The notes under the pieces are model-generated. The model had not been told where the DNA came from. It saw only the letters and a list, made by a program, of their open reading frames with translations, and did no database searches. Shown here piece by piece: positions 63,956 through 64,000 of a DNA stretch of 64,000 nucleotides (positions within the stretch are counted from its first letter, which is position 1; every line of letters starts with the position of its first letter). Position numbers and translations under genes: made by a program. This DNA comes from Micromonospora sp. RHAY321. GTDB lineage: Bacteria; Actinomycetota; Actinomycetes; Mycobacteriales; Micromonosporaceae. The stretch lies in the NCBI RefSeq assembly GCF_023896955.1, contig NZ_JAMHIW010000002.1, forward strand, positions 620,001-684,000, in the 5' to 3' direction.

Positions 63956-64000
63956 GTCTGGGCCGTTCCCCAGCGGGTACCGATCATGCGGCTACGCACC

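Overview
The window is a very GC-rich actinobacterial chromosome segment. GTG and ATG starts are mixed, Shine-Dalgarno sites of the GGAGG type are strong, many genes overlap by 4 nt (ATGA or GTGA), and actinobacterial families such as Lsr2, SARP, DUF5995, DUF6286 and F420-dependent LLM oxidoreductases are present. The gene set fits a sporulating member of the Micromonosporaceae, most likely Micromonospora or a close relative. That assignment is inference; no rRNA, tRNA or species marker lies here.

Region 1 (1-13200) is mixed accessory and housekeeping content: the 3' part of a large LuxR-family regulator, a DUF5995 protein, an APC-type permease, a secreted beta-helix protein, an LLM oxidoreductase whose last codons look frameshifted, a YrdC-like/maleate-isomerase-like gene pair, an LtrA-like membrane protein and a membrane-anchored helix-hairpin-helix protein with TPAD-type repeats.

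Region 2 (13359-24886) is the most interesting part, a type II polyketide cluster of the spore-pigment (WhiE-like) class. A central SARP activator gene (15210-16004) lies beside two transcription units. The left one (minus) encodes a TcmI-type cyclase and an FAD monooxygenase. The right one (plus, nine genes) encodes a second TcmI-type cyclase, a complete acetyl-CoA carboxylase (fused beta-alpha carboxyltransferase, biotin carrier, biotin carboxylase), an acyl carrier protein fused in frame to the aromatase/cyclase, a cupin, KS-alpha, KS-beta (chain length factor) and a small ABM-like protein. The cluster therefore seems able to make its own malonyl-CoA, build a polyketide chain, cyclise it and hydroxylate it. 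No ketoreductase or acyltransferase is present. Direct repeats of the SARP-operator kind (11-bp phase) lie upstream of both units. A 179-bp insertion made of three 60-bp repeats, flanked by a 7-bp duplication, separates the cupin and KS-alpha genes at the only junction in the right-hand unit that is not overlapping or nearly so.

Region 3 (24887-40863) holds a sialidase-like protein, a zinc-ribbon membrane protein, an aminoglycoside-phosphotransferase-like kinase, an FMN 2-hydroxyacid oxidase, glyA behind a ZTP-type riboswitch, an SDR, a hemerythrin-like protein, a secreted subtilase, NAD(P)HX dehydratase with a histidine phosphatase, a stand-alone LigD-type polymerase domain, and an acyltransferase with a SGNH domain.

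Region 4 (40906-45083) is a branched-chain 2-oxoacid dehydrogenase operon (E1-alpha, E1-beta, E2, no E3) divergent from an Lrp/AsnC regulator.

Region 5 (45205-64000) contains extracellular and carbohydrate-related proteins (beta-helix protein, sugar dehydrogenase with PKD domain, Tat-exported sugar isomerase fold, lipoprotein L,D-transpeptidase, SMP-30-like lactonase), then a STAS protein, FKBP, DoxX, a decayed CBS-BON gene, TerC, a BtuF-like binding protein, an Asp23/DUF6286 envelope cluster, a phytanoyl-CoA dioxygenase-like gene behind a 12-bp palindrome, a DUF2726-like protein, a Gly/Asn-repeat exported protein, Lsr2 and a NarL/LuxR response regulator. Most convergent gene pairs are separated by strong hairpin terminators.
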